A stretch of 64,000 nucleotides of DNA from JALZAA01 sp036005605 (GTDB lineage Bacteria > Actinomycetota > Acidimicrobiia > IMCC26256 > JACDBD01), in NCBI GenBank assembly GCA_036005605.1, contig DASYQJ010000251.1, positions 4,841 to 68,840 on the forward strand, given 5' to 3'. Of the stretch, positions 34,970-43,153 are shown one piece after another; the first letter of the stretch is position 1, and the number at the start of each line of letters is the position of its first letter. The position numbers and the translations under genes are program-made. The notes below the pieces were generated by a model. That model worked only from the letters and a program-made list of their open reading frames with translations, did not search any database and was not told where the DNA came from.

Positions 34970-35704
34970 ATGGACCTCGGCATCTCGGGTCGCCGTGCCG
35001 CGGTCGCCGCCGCCAGCCGTGGGCTCGGATTCGCGACGGCGTCCGCCCTCGCCGACGAGGGTGTCCACGTTGCGTTGTGCAGCCGGAACCAGGACGCGAT
35101 CGAGGACGCCGCCGACCGCATCGGCCACGACGCCGTTCCGCTGGCCGAGGACGTCTCCACTGCCAACGGCGCGCGTCGCTTCGTCGACGCCGCCCGCGAC
35201 GCCCTCGGCGGCATCGACATCCTGGTGACGAACGCGGGCGGGCCACCTCCCGGCGACTTCTCGTCGACCCGCGTCGATCAGTACCTCGCCGCGCTCGAGC
35301 TGAACTGCCTGTCCGTGATCGCGATGTGCGACGCCGCCGTGCCGCACATGCGCGAGCAGCGGTGGGGGAGGGTGGTGGCGATCACGTCGATCGCGGTACG
35401 GCAACCGATCCCGCAGCTGATCCTCTCCAACACCGCCCGCGCCGGCGCGACCGGGTTCCTCAAGACCCTGGCACGCGAAGTCGCCGGCGACGGTGTGACG
35501 GTCAACTCGCTCCAGCCCGGCATGCACGACACCGAACGGGTCCGCCAGCTCGGCAACAGGGACCCCGACGGCATCCCCGCCGGCGTGCTCGGCCGACCCG
35601 AGGACTTCGGCGCGCTCGCGGCGTTCGTGTCCTCCGAGCAAGCCCGCTACCTCACCGGCACGGCGATCCACGTCGACGGCGGCGCGTACGCTGGTCTGCT
35701 GTGA
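34970..35704 (+). CDS. SDR family oxidoreductase, atypical active site
   Basis: 244 residues. The nucleotide-binding TGxxxGxG position reads AAASRGLGFATA, with the NAGG motif (VTNAGGPPPGDF). After the catalytic Ser (AITSIAVRQP) the Tyr-xxx-Lys pair is not found; the aligned segment is LSNTARAG, with Ser and Arg at those positions. This deviation occurs in a recognised SDR subgroup annotated as 3-oxoacyl reductase-like. Reductase activity is therefore doubtful or uses other residues. The ATG has GAGAGGAG upstream. It overlaps the pgsA-like gene by 4 nt. Confidence 0.83.
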   Translation: MDLGISGRRAAVAAASRGLGFATASALADEGVHVALCSRNQDAIEDAADRIGHDAVPLAEDVSTANGARRFVDAARDALGGIDILVTNAGGPPPGDFSSTRVDQYLAALELNCLSVIAMCDAAVPHMREQRWGRVVAITSIAVRQPIPQLILSNTARAGATGFLKTLAREVAGDGVTVNSLQPGMHDTERVRQLGNRDPDGIPAGVLGRPEDFGALAAFVSSEQARYLTGTAIHVDGGAYAGLL

Positions 35705-36330
35705 GCGCCACCGCGGCGAGCGCGAAGGGCGCGCGTCAACCCACCGATCACGGCATCCTGACGCTGCCGAACCTCATCTCGATCGGCCGGTTGGCGTGCG
35801 TGCCGGTGTTCCTCTGGCTCCTGCTCGGCCGCGAAGACCAGATCGCGGCCGCAGTCCTGCTCGCCGTGCTCGGCGCGACCGACTGGGTGGACGGCTGGAT
35901 CGCGCGCCACTTCGACCAAGCGAGCGATATCGGCAAGGTCCTCGATCCGACCGCCGACCGGATCCTGCTCCTCTGCGCCGGGCTCGCGCTGCTCGCCGAC
36001 GGCAGCCTGCCGTTGTGGGTGGGCGTCGTCGTGCTCGCCCGTGAGGCGGTGATCTCGGTGGCGGTGCTCGTGCTGGCGGCCGCGGGTGCCCGCCGCATGG
36101 ACGTGCGGTGGGCCGGGAAGGCGGGAACACTGGCGCTGATGTTCGCCCTGCCCGGCTTCCTTCTTGCCGATGCGATCTCGGAGATCCGGGTGCCGTTGCT
36201 GGTCGTGACCTGGGCGTTCACGATCGGCGGCCTCGTGCTCAGTTACTACGCCGCCGCGGCGTACATCCCGCAGGCCCGGGCGGCGCTGCGCGAGGGGAGG
36301 ACGTCGCACGACGAGGGGATGGTGGCGTGA
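35701..36330 (+). CDS. pgsA: CDP-alcohol phosphatidyltransferase family (PgsA-like)
   Basis: 209 residues with about six membrane segments. The family signature DGxxAR-x8-G-x3-D-x3-D is intact as DWVDGWIARHFDQASDIGKVLDPTADR (about residues 60-85), spelled here in parts: DGWIAR, GKVLD and PTADR. It would transfer a phosphatidyl group from CDP-diacylglycerol to glycerol-3-phosphate, or to inositol in related enzymes; the opening LTLPNLISIGRL is typical of PgsA. The GTG start overlaps the SDR stop, and the stop overlaps the guanylyltransferase start. Confidence 0.88.
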   Translation: MSATAASAKGARQPTDHGILTLPNLISIGRLACVPVFLWLLLGREDQIAAAVLLAVLGATDWVDGWIARHFDQASDIGKVLDPTADRILLLCAGLALLADGSLPLWVGVVVLAREAVISVAVLVLAAAGARRMDVRWAGKAGTLALMFALPGFLLADAISEIRVPLLVVTWAFTIGGLVLSYYAAAAYIPQARAALREGRTSHDEGMVA

Positions 36331-38819
36331 AAGCGGTGATCCTGGCCGGGGGAGAGGGCACGAGGCTGCGGCCGCTCACGAGCAACCAGCCCAAGCCGAT
36401 GATGCCCCTGGCGAACCGGCCGATGATGGAGCACGTCGTGCGGCTGCTCGCGACCCACGGTTTCGACGACGTCGTCGTGACCGTGGCGTTCCTCGCCAAC
36501 CAGATCCGGGACTACTTCGGCGACGGGTCCGATTTCGGTGTGCGGATGCGGTACGCGACCGAGGAGACCCCGCTCGGAACTGCCGGTTCCGTGCTCAACG
36601 CGTCCGACGAGCTCGACGACACGTTCCTGGTGATCTCGGGCGACGTGCTCACCGACATCGACCTCGGCGCGATCGTCAAGGCGCACCAGGACGCCGGCGC
36701 GCTTGCATCGATCGCGCTCAAGCGGGTCGAGAACCCGCTCGAGTTCGCGATCGTGATCACCCGTCCCGACGGCAGCATCGAGCGCTTCCTCGAGAAGCCG
36801 AGCTGGGGCGAGGTGTTCTCCGATACCGCGAACACCGGCATCTACGTCCTCGAGCCCGGCATCTTCGATTTCATCCGCGCCGACGAGGTCGTCGACTTCG
36901 CGGGGGACGTCTTCCCGGCCGTGCTCGAGAAGAAGCTTCCGCTCATCGGCACGGTCGTCGACGGCTACTGGGAGGACGTGGGGACGCTCGAGGCGTACCT
37001 CCGAGCCCATCAGGACGTTCTCGACCAGCGCGTCCACGTCGACATCGACGGGTTCCGGATCGGCGAGGGGATCTGGCTCGGCGAGGGCGCCGACGTCGAT
37101 CCCACCGCCCGCATCGAGGGCCCCGTCGTGATCGGCGACAACTGTCGCGTCGAGGCAGGTGCACACCTGCGGGAGTACACCGTGCTCGGCACCGACGTCG
37201 TGGTGAAGTCGGACGCCTTCGTCGAGCGGGCTGTCTGCCACGACCACGTCTACGTGGGGCCGAGCGCGCGCTTGCGGGGTTGCGTGATCGGACGTTCGAC
37301 CGACCTGCGCGCCCACGCCCGCATCGAGGAGGGCGTCGTCGTCGGGGACGAATGCTTCGTCGGCGAGCAAGCCGTCATCAACCCGGGCGTCAAGGTGTAC
37401 CCGTTCAAGACGGTCGAGAACGGGGCCGTCGTCAACTCGTCGATCGTGTGGGAGAGCCGCGGCGCCCGGACCCTTTTCGGCCGGCGGGGAATCCGCGGCC
37501 TGGCCAACGTCGACGTCACGCCTGAGGTCGCGATCCGCGTCGCGACGGCGTACGGCACCGCGCTCAAAAAGGGCGCCACCGTCACGATCAGCCGTGACAC
37601 CAGCCGGGTCGCACGGGCGTTGAAGCGGGCCCTCATCGGTGGTGTGAACCTCGCCGGTGTCAGCGTGGAGGACGTCGAGCTCGCCACCGTGCCCCTCACC
37701 CGCTTCCAGGTCCGCAACGGCAAGGCGCGCGGCGGCATCACCGTGCGTCTCGCCCCCGGTGATCCCGACGCCGTCGAGATCCGTTTCTTCGACGCCGACG
37801 GGCGCGACATCGACGAGTCGACACAACGCAAGATCGAGCGGCTGCTCTACCGGGAGGACTACCGGCGCGCGTTCGCCGCCGACATCGGCGACATCGAGTA
37901 CCCGCCCCGGTCACTCGAGTTCTACACGTCGGCCCTCATGGACACCGTGGACCAGGAGCGGTTGCTCGACCGGGCGTTCAAGGTCGTGCTCGACTACTCG
38001 TTCGGCGCCGCGTCCATCGTGATGCCGAGCGTCCTGGCCAAGACGGGCGCCGAGGTGCTCTCCATCAACCCGTTCGCCAGCACCGCGTCCGCGACCGCCG
38101 CGCTCGAGGAGCGGTCTGCGCGCGTGTCGCGCCTGTCGGAGCTGGTCCGAGCGTCCGGCAGCCAGCTCGGCGTGGTCATGGACCCCGACGGCGAGACCGC
38201 CACGATCATCGACGACGAAGGCCACGCGCTCGACAACGACCAGGCGCTGCTCGCGCTCCTGACACTGGTGACCGAGGCGAAGTCGGACGCCCGCGTCGCG
38301 CTGCCGGTGTCGGTGACGCGGGAGGCCGAGCGCATCGCGGGGGAGCGCGGCGCCACGATCACGTGGACGAAGCTGTCGGCGCCTCATCTCATGGAGGTGG
38401 CCTCGGCGGGCGGCGTCGACTTCGCCGCCGCGCAGGACGGCGGGTTCATCTGGCCCGACTTCATGCCCGCCTTCGACGCCACCGCGACGCTCGTCAAGCT
38501 GCTGGACCTCCTCGCCGGCACCGGCAGGACGCTGTCGTCGGTCGTCAAGCGCCTGCCCCGTCTGCACATCGCCCACGAGACCGTTGCGACGCCATGGGAG
38601 CGCAAGGGAGCCGTCATGCGCGAGATGGTCGAACGCGCCGGAGCGCGCGACGTCGTCCTCGTGGACGGGGTCAAGGTGGTGCATCCCGACGGCTGGGCTC
38701 TCGTCCTCCCCGATCCCGAGGAAGCGCTGACCCACGTGTGGGCCGAAGGGGAGAGCGACCAGAACGCCCGGCAGCTCGCCCAGGAGTACGCGCGGCGAAT
38801 CCGCCAGGTTCTGAGGTAG
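36327..38819 (+). CDS. mannose-1-phosphate guanylyltransferase fused to phosphomannomutase-like domain
   Basis: 830 residues from GTG 36327. Part 1 (about 1-230) is a sugar-nucleotidyltransferase: VILAGGEGTRLRPLT and SGDVLTDIDLG. Part 2 (about 250-380) is a left-handed beta-helix of hexapeptide repeats. Part 3 (about 385-830) is a PMM/PGM-like fold. In part 3 the usual active-site elements look degenerate: RDTSRVAR instead of RDTRxSS, MDPDGE instead of DGDxDR, and DGGFIWP instead of GExSGH. GDP-mannose (or another NDP-sugar) synthesis for wall glycans is likely; the mutase part may be regulatory or inactive. Confidence 0.85.
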   Translation: MKAVILAGGEGTRLRPLTSNQPKPMMPLANRPMMEHVVRLLATHGFDDVVVTVAFLANQIRDYFGDGSDFGVRMRYATEETPLGTAGSVLNASDELDDTFLVISGDVLTDIDLGAIVKAHQDAGALASIALKRVENPLEFAIVITRPDGSIERFLEKPSWGEVFSDTANTGIYVLEPGIFDFIRADEVVDFAGDVFPAVLEKKLPLIGTVVDGYWEDVGTLEAYLRAHQDVLDQRVHVDIDGFRIGEGIWLGEGADVDPTARIEGPVVIGDNCRVEAGAHLREYTVLGTDVVVKSDAFVERAVCHDHVYVGPSARLRGCVIGRSTDLRAHARIEEGVVVGDECFVGEQAVINPGVKVYPFKTVENGAVVNSSIVWESRGARTLFGRRGIRGLANVDVTPEVAIRVATAYGTALKKGATVTISRDTSRVARALKRALIGGVNLAGVSVEDVELATVPLTRFQVRNGKARGGITVRLAPGDPDAVEIRFFDADGRDIDESTQRKIERLLYREDYRRAFAADIGDIEYPPRSLEFYTSALMDTVDQERLLDRAFKVVLDYSFGAASIVMPSVLAKTGAEVLSINPFASTASATAALEERSARVSRLSELVRASGSQLGVVMDPDGETATIIDDEGHALDNDQALLALLTLVTEAKSDARVALPVSVTREAERIAGERGATITWTKLSAPHLMEVASAGGVDFAAAQDGGFIWPDFMPAFDATATLVKLLDLLAGTGRTLSSVVKRLPRLHIAHETVATPWERKGAVMREMVERAGARDVVLVDGVKVVHPDGWALVLPDPEEALTHVWAEGESDQNARQLAQEYARRIRQVLR

Positions 38820-38829
38820 ACATCGGGGC

Positions 38830-39213
38830 ATGGAGTTCCCCGATCAGCTTCGGTACACGAAAGAGCACGAGTGGGTCGCGGTGGAAGGCGCACGCGGCCG
38901 GGTGGGGATCACGGACTTCGCCCAGGACGCGCTCGGTGATGTTGTATTCGTACAGCTCCCGGACGTCGGCGCGAACGTGAGCGCCATGAGCAGCATCGCC
39001 GAGGTCGAGTCGACGAAGTCGGTGTCGGACATCTACGCACCTGTCAGCGGGACGGTCGCCGAGGTCAACGCCGGGTTGGAATCGACCCCGGAGCAGCTGA
39101 ATCAGGACCCGTACGGGGACGGGTGGATCTTCGTGATCGAGATGTCGGACGCATCGCAGGTCGATTCCCTGCTCGACGCGGCCGCCTACCGTCGCCTCGT
39201 CGAGGAGCAGTAG
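38830..39213 (+). CDS. gcvH: glycine cleavage system H protein
   Basis: 127 residues. Carries the lipoyl arm that shuttles aminomethyl between GcvP and GcvT. The lipoyl-lysine motif is IAEVESTKSVSDIYAP (Lys around residue 64), preceded by RYTKEHEWV at the N-terminus. A 10-nt gap separates it from the fusion gene upstream. It is the first gene of a conserved actinobacterial set with garA and ftsR; gcvT and gcvP lie 4-6 kb further on. Confidence 0.96.
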   Translation: MEFPDQLRYTKEHEWVAVEGARGRVGITDFAQDALGDVVFVQLPDVGANVSAMSSIAEVESTKSVSDIYAPVSGTVAEVNAGLESTPEQLNQDPYGDGWIFVIEMSDASQVDSLLDAAAYRRLVEEQ

Positions 39214-39258
39214 CCCGCAGTCGTCGCAGTCGCCGGGGCGGATCGGCCCAAGCGGCAG

Positions 39259-39264
39259 TACCCT
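39259..39264 (+). promoter_or_regulatory. putative -10 box of leaderless garA
   Basis: TACCCT with 7 nt to GTG 39272 and no Shine-Dalgarno. Confidence 0.45.
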
Positions 39265-39271
39265 TTCCAGG

Positions 39272-39748
39272 GTGATTTGTGCGCGGTGCGGGCACGACAA
39301 CGAGGTGGGGGCCAACTTCTGCTCGTCCTGTGGCGCGCCGCTGGCGAGCACCGAGGACGAGACCACGGCAACCCTCGCCATCGAGGACCGCCACGAGCTC
39401 GACGACGAGATGGGGGCGTTGCTGGCCGAGCTCCCGGCCGGCATGGGCGTGGTGGTCGTCCGGCGGGGCCCGAACGCCGGCAGCCGGTTCTCGCTCGAGC
39501 GTGACACCACGACGGTGGGCCGCCACCCGGACTCGGACATCTTCCTCGATGACATCACGGTCTCGCGTCGCCACGCCGTGATCCGCCACGACCGCGACGG
39601 CTACGAGGTGAGCGACGCCGGCTCGCTGAACGGCACGTACGTGAACCACGAGCGGATCGAGACGACCACGCTCCGTCACCTCGACGAGCTCCAGGTTGGA
39701 CGGTTCGTGCTCCTCTTCATGGTCGGCGGCCTCGAGGAGCACGCGTGA
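39272..39748 (+). CDS. garA: GarA-like FHA-domain regulator with zinc ribbon
   Basis: 158 residues. The N-terminus is a zinc ribbon (CARCG and CSSCG), which mycobacterial GarA lacks, followed by an acidic linker with an ETT phosphorylation-type motif (EDETTATL) and a C-terminal FHA domain (TVGRHPDSDIFLDD, SRRHAVI, GSLNGTYVN). GarA, when unphosphorylated, binds 2-oxoglutarate enzymes; Ser/Thr kinases such as PknB/PknG phosphorylate the ETT site and close the FHA pocket. Position between gcvH and ftsR matches Rv1827. It overlaps ftsR by 4 nt. Confidence 0.9.
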   Translation: MICARCGHDNEVGANFCSSCGAPLASTEDETTATLAIEDRHELDDEMGALLAELPAGMGVVVVRRGPNAGSRFSLERDTTTVGRHPDSDIFLDDITVSRRHAVIRHDRDGYEVSDAGSLNGTYVNHERIETTTLRHLDELQVGRFVLLFMVGGLEEHA

Positions 39749-40764
39749 GCCTGAACCCGAGCCGCAGCGCGGCGGAAGATTCGTCGCATCTGTCGATCGG
39801 CGAGGTTCTCAACATCCTGCGCGAGGAGTTTCCGGACGTCACGATCTCGAAGATTCGATTCCTCGAGAGCCAGGGCCTCATCGACCCGGAGCGAACCCCG
39901 TCCGGGTATCGCAAGTTCTACGAGTCGGACGTCTCGCGACTCCGCTGGATACTCCACCAGCAAAAGGAGAACTTCCTCCCGCTGAAGGTCATCAAGGAGC
40001 GGCTCGACCGCATGGGCGAGGAGCAACCGGCGCCGGTGCATGCAATGGCGCGCCAGAAGCCCCGAGGACGCCGCGCTCCGTCCCGCCAGGCGCGACGCGC
40101 CGCCCAGGATCTCGCCCCGCAACTTCCACTCGGCGACCCGATGCCGGCACCGCCCGACAACGACGAGCTCGCCCCGACCGCCGAGAACGGCGACCGGGCG
40201 CGCATGGATGAGCACACGCGGCCGCGCGAGACGGGGGACGCGCCCACCCCGCCACGACAAGAGAAGCGAGCGGAGGCGAGGCGCCCGGCACCCCGAGCAG
40301 AGGAAGGGCGCCCCGCGCGCCCGGCCCGTCCGGACGAGTCACCCCCGGAAGCGCCCGACGATGCTGCTCCCACCGGCGGCGAAGACGGCCTGACGCGCCG
40401 CGAGCTCGCGCGGTCCGCCGGCCTCGAGGACTGGCAGCTGAACGAGCTCGAGTCGTTCGGCTTGCTCGAGCCGGTCGCGTACAACGGCCGTGACGCGCTG
40501 TTCGACGACGAAGGCCAGGCGATCGCGGCGGCCGCCGCCGGCTTCTACGCGCACGGCATCAGCGCCCGGCACCTCCGCATGTACAAGCACTTCGCCGAAC
40601 GCGAGGCTGGGCTGTTCGAGCAGGTGATGCAGCAGTACATCCGGCAACGGAACCCCGAAGCCCGCGCCAAGGCGCAACAGGAGCTGGCGTCGCTGTCACG
40701 GCTCGGGCGTGCGTTGCGGTCGGCGCTGCTCGTCCACGCCGTACGCGACTCGCTCGGCGAGTGA
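39745..40764 (+). CDS. ftsR: FtsR-type MerR-family transcriptional regulator
   Basis: 339 residues. N-terminal MerR helix-turn-helix (about 15-90: SIGEVLNILREEFPDVTISKIRFLESQGL in outline, then RTPSGYRKFYESDV), a long disordered Pro/Arg/Ala-rich linker (about 95-215) and a C-terminal domain (about 215-335) with a second HTH-like GLEDWQLNELESFGLL. Orthologues (Rv1828; corynebacterial FtsR) activate ftsZ and related division genes. The linker is longer than in mycobacteria (247 residues total there). It is translationally coupled to garA and hpt. Confidence 0.9.
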   Translation: MSLNPSRSAAEDSSHLSIGEVLNILREEFPDVTISKIRFLESQGLIDPERTPSGYRKFYESDVSRLRWILHQQKENFLPLKVIKERLDRMGEEQPAPVHAMARQKPRGRRAPSRQARRAAQDLAPQLPLGDPMPAPPDNDELAPTAENGDRARMDEHTRPRETGDAPTPPRQEKRAEARRPAPRAEEGRPARPARPDESPPEAPDDAAPTGGEDGLTRRELARSAGLEDWQLNELESFGLLEPVAYNGRDALFDDEGQAIAAAAAGFYAHGISARHLRMYKHFAEREAGLFEQVMQQYIRQRNPEARAKAQQELASLSRLGRALRSALLVHAVRDSLGE

Positions 40765-41390
40765 CCGGAGCGACGCAGACCAGGGAAGAACCGCCGCCGA
40801 CCGTGCTGGTCGACGAACGTGCCATCAGCGCGCACGTCGAGCGCATCGCCGGTCGAATTACCCGCGATCATCCCGACGGTGTCGTGCTCGTCGGCGTGCT
40901 GAAGGGGGCGCTGATCTTCCTCGCCGACCTGGTGCGCGCCATCACCGAGATCGACGTCACCGTCGACTTCCTCGCCATCTCCCGGTACGCCCCCGACTCG
41001 GGCCGCGTCCGGATCCTCAAAGACCTCGACGTGGACGTCGAAGGTCGCGACGTCGTCATCGTGGAAGACCTGGTCGACACCGGCCTCACGCTCGCGTACC
41101 TCCTGTCGCACGTTCGTGAGCGTGCGCCGCGTTCCCTCGACGTTTGTACGTTGCTGAACCGGCCCGTACGGCGCATCGTGCCCCTGTCGGTCCGCTACGT
41201 GGGAGAGGAGATCGACGACGTGTTCGTGCTCGGGTACGGCCTGCACCAGGCCGACCTGTATCGAAATGTTCCGTTCATCGTCGAGGCGGACCGGAACGTC
41301 GTGCTCGACCGACCCGCGGCATACGTCGACGCCCTCTATGGGCCCGGCGCGGCGCCCGTCCGTCGGCGTCCACCGTCACTCCGTTCGTGA
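40761..41390 (+). CDS. hpt: hypoxanthine phosphoribosyltransferase
   Basis: 209 residues from GTG 40761. Purine salvage: converts hypoxanthine or guanine plus PRPP to IMP or GMP. The PRPP-binding motif is VVIVEDLVDTGLTLAYL (about residues 94-110), with GVLKGALIFLADLVRAI as the phosphate loop and VFVLGYGLHQADLYRNVPFI at the C-terminus. The length is about 20 residues above the family norm, due to N- and C-terminal extensions. It lies between ftsR and the DUF151 gene, an insertion relative to M. tuberculosis. Confidence 0.93.
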   Translation: MTGATQTREEPPPTVLVDERAISAHVERIAGRITRDHPDGVVLVGVLKGALIFLADLVRAITEIDVTVDFLAISRYAPDSGRVRILKDLDVDVEGRDVVIVEDLVDTGLTLAYLLSHVRERAPRSLDVCTLLNRPVRRIVPLSVRYVGEEIDDVFVLGYGLHQADLYRNVPFIVEADRNVVLDRPAAYVDALYGPGAAPVRRRPPSLRS

Positions 41391-41436
41391 AGGCGGGTGG
41401 TAAGTTGAGGTCTCCCCGGATCTACGGAGGCAGCGC

Positions 41437-41919
41437 GTGATCCGTCTGTCGCTGGTGGGAGTTCGAGTCGAGGTTCCCACGAACCAGCCGATCGTGCTTC
41501 TGCGCGAGGACGAGGGTCAGCGGTACCTGCCGATCTTCATCGGGCCGCCGGAGGCGACCGCCATCGTGTACGCCCTCCAGGGCATGGAAACCCCCCGGCC
41601 GATGACCCACGATCTCTTCAAGACCGTCCTCGACGACATGTCGATGCGGCTGCAGCAGGTCGTGATCACCGAGCTCCACGACGGCACCTTCTACGCCGAG
41701 ATCGAGCTGGCCGGGAACGGCAACGCCTACCGCATCTCCTCGCGGCCCTCGGACGCGATCGCGCTCGCGGTCCGGTACGAGGACGCCGTCCCGATCTTCG
41801 CCGACGAGGCGGTCCTCGAGGAGGCGGGCGTGCTCTTCGAGAACGACGAGGAAGAAGAGCAGATCGAGCAGTTCCGGGAGTTCCTCGACCAGGTCCGGCC
41901 CGAGGACTTCGCCCAGTAG
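41437..41919 (+). CDS. DUF151 bifunctional nuclease family protein
   Basis: 160 residues. The family opening EVPTNQPIVLLREDEGQRYLPIFIG and the ATAIVYALQGMETPRPMTHDL segment are hallmarks of BFN/DUF151 (Rv1829 type). Plant and bacterial members have DNase/RNase activity reported. The C-terminal 30 residues are strongly acidic (ENDEEEEQIEQF). GTG start with GGAGG upstream. A GC hairpin follows the stop, and a separate promoter precedes the next gene. Confidence 0.92.
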   Translation: MIRLSLVGVRVEVPTNQPIVLLREDEGQRYLPIFIGPPEATAIVYALQGMETPRPMTHDLFKTVLDDMSMRLQQVVITELHDGTFYAEIELAGNGNAYRISSRPSDAIALAVRYEDAVPIFADEAVLEEAGVLFENDEEEEQIEQFREFLDQVRPEDFAQ

Positions 41920-41923
41920 CCGG

Positions 41924-41940
41924 CCCCTCCGGGGGAGGGG
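41924..41940 (+). terminator. GC-rich hairpin after DUF151 gene
   Basis: CCCCTCC-GGG-GGAGGGG, 4 nt after the TAG stop. There is no U tract. It separates the gcvH-to-DUF151 transcript from the merR gene, which has its own promoter. Confidence 0.55.
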
Positions 41941-41951
41941 TGGGGAGAACG

Positions 41952-41980
41952 TTGACCCGCCGTCCGGCGACGAGTAGCGT
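41952..41980 (+). promoter_or_regulatory. sigma-70-type promoter of merR-like gene
   Basis: The -35 is TTGACC (41952-41957), followed by a 17-bp spacer and the -10 TAGCGT (41975-41980). It is the clearest full promoter in the window. Initiation would lie about 65 nt before the merR start. Confidence 0.65.
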
Positions 41981-42051
41981 CACACGGGCGTAACTACCGG
42001 CGTGTCACTTCGCGGGTCGAACCGGCGCCCGCGCCCGAGACGGAGCGTCCA

Positions 42052-42648
42052 ATGAGTCAGCGCACGACCGAGGGCAAAGCTAGCCGCGGGGGTTCGAACG
42101 GAGGCGTCCCGCGCCTCGAGCAGGGATCGCTCGACGCGGCGTTGGCAGGCCGCGACGGTGGCGACGAGATCGGCTTCCGCGGGCCACAGGTGTGCAAGAT
42201 CGTCGGCATCACGTACCGGCAGCTCGACTACTGGGCCCGCACCGAGCTCGTGCGCCCGTCGCTCGCGGACGCGCGGGGGAGCGGCACACAGCGGCGGTAC
42301 TCCTACCGCGACCTCGTGCGCCTCAAGGTGATCAAGAACCTCCTCGACTCGGGCGTGAAGCTCCAGGCGGCCCGGAAGGCGATCGAGTACGTCCGCGGCG
42401 ACCTCGGCGACGACTGGGCGTCGGCGAGCCTCGTGCTCAACGGTACGAACTCGGTGCTCGTCCGGACCGGCGAGGACCTCGTCGACGTCGTGCGTCAGGG
42501 GCAGGGCGTGCTGAACATCGTGTCGCTCGGGCAAGTGGTCGACGAGCTCGAGGCCAGCATCCATGACCTCGGCGATGCCGCGCCCGACGACGCCCCGGCG
42601 CGCGCTGCCCATCCTGCGGGCAGCTCATCGGCCGCCGAGGGCGGCTGA
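42052..42648 (+). CDS. MerR-family transcriptional regulator (Rv1830 type)
   Basis: 198 residues. HTH at about 45-110: FRGPQVCKIVGITYRQLDYWARTELVRPSL, then QRRYSYRDLVRLKVIKNLLDSGVKLQAARKAIEYV. There is no ligand-binding Cys pair. The C-terminal half includes VLVRTGEDLVDVVRQGQGVLNIV and an acidic/Ala tail. The family is the second MerR gene of the mycobacterial gcvH-garA cluster (Rv1830). GGAG lies 5-8 nt before the ATG. It may autoregulate from the strong promoter at 41952-41980; no inverted-repeat operator was recognised. Confidence 0.88.
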   Translation: MSQRTTEGKASRGGSNGGVPRLEQGSLDAALAGRDGGDEIGFRGPQVCKIVGITYRQLDYWARTELVRPSLADARGSGTQRRYSYRDLVRLKVIKNLLDSGVKLQAARKAIEYVRGDLGDDWASASLVLNGTNSVLVRTGEDLVDVVRQGQGVLNIVSLGQVVDELEASIHDLGDAAPDDAPARAAHPAGSSSAAEGG

Positions 42649-42660
42649 CGGGCAGGTGCG

Positions 42661-43122
42661 ATGAGCGAGGCGACGCTCCCACACGAGATCGTCCGTTTCG
42701 CTCACAACTCCGAGCGCCAGTTCGCCAAGCTCCTCGACTTCTACGGCATCGAATGGGAGTACGAGCCGCGCACGTTCACGTTGGAACGCGACCGTGACGG
42801 CCGCCCCGTACAGGCGTTCACTCCCGACTTCTACCTGCCGGCGTACGACCTCTACATCGAGATCACGACCCTCAACCAGAAGCTCGTCACCAAGAAGAAC
42901 CGCAAGGCCCGCCGGCTCCGCGAGCTGCACCCCGAGATCCGCATCAAGGTGCTGTACCAGCGCGACTACCTGCACCTGCTCGTGAAGTACGGGCTCGAGC
43001 CTCCGTCGCAGCTCAGCGAGCAGCTCGGCGAGGGCGCCCCGTTGCGCTTCGACGTCGACGGTTCCGCCGGCGCCGCTCGCCCGAACCCGGAGCGCGCCGG
43101 TCCCGAAGCCGAGTCGGCCTGA
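42661..43122 (+). CDS. PD-(D/E)XK-like nuclease-fold protein
   Basis: 153 residues. A typical PD-(D/E)xK arrangement is visible: a helix with Glu (NSERQFAKLLDFYGIEWEYEP), then FTPDFYLPAYDLYIEITTLNQ, where PD-F and E-I-T occupy the metal-site strand, followed by KKNRKARRL. The Lys of the ExK motif is replaced by Thr; a Lys two turns later (KLVTKK) could substitute. The role is unknown; it may be a DNA-associated or inactive member. The ATG follows the merR stop by 12 nt. Confidence 0.75.
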   Translation: MSEATLPHEIVRFAHNSERQFAKLLDFYGIEWEYEPRTFTLERDRDGRPVQAFTPDFYLPAYDLYIEITTLNQKLVTKKNRKARRLRELHPEIRIKVLYQRDYLHLLVKYGLEPPSQLSEQLGEGAPLRFDVDGSAGAARPNPERAGPEAESA

Positions 43123-43139
43123 GCGCGAGGTTCGCCGCC

Positions 43140-43145
43140 TAGGCT
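43140..43145 (+). promoter_or_regulatory. putative -10 box of leaderless gcvT
   Basis: TAGGCT with 8 nt to GTG 43154 and no Shine-Dalgarno. Confidence 0.45.
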
Positions 43146-43153
43146 CCGCGCCC

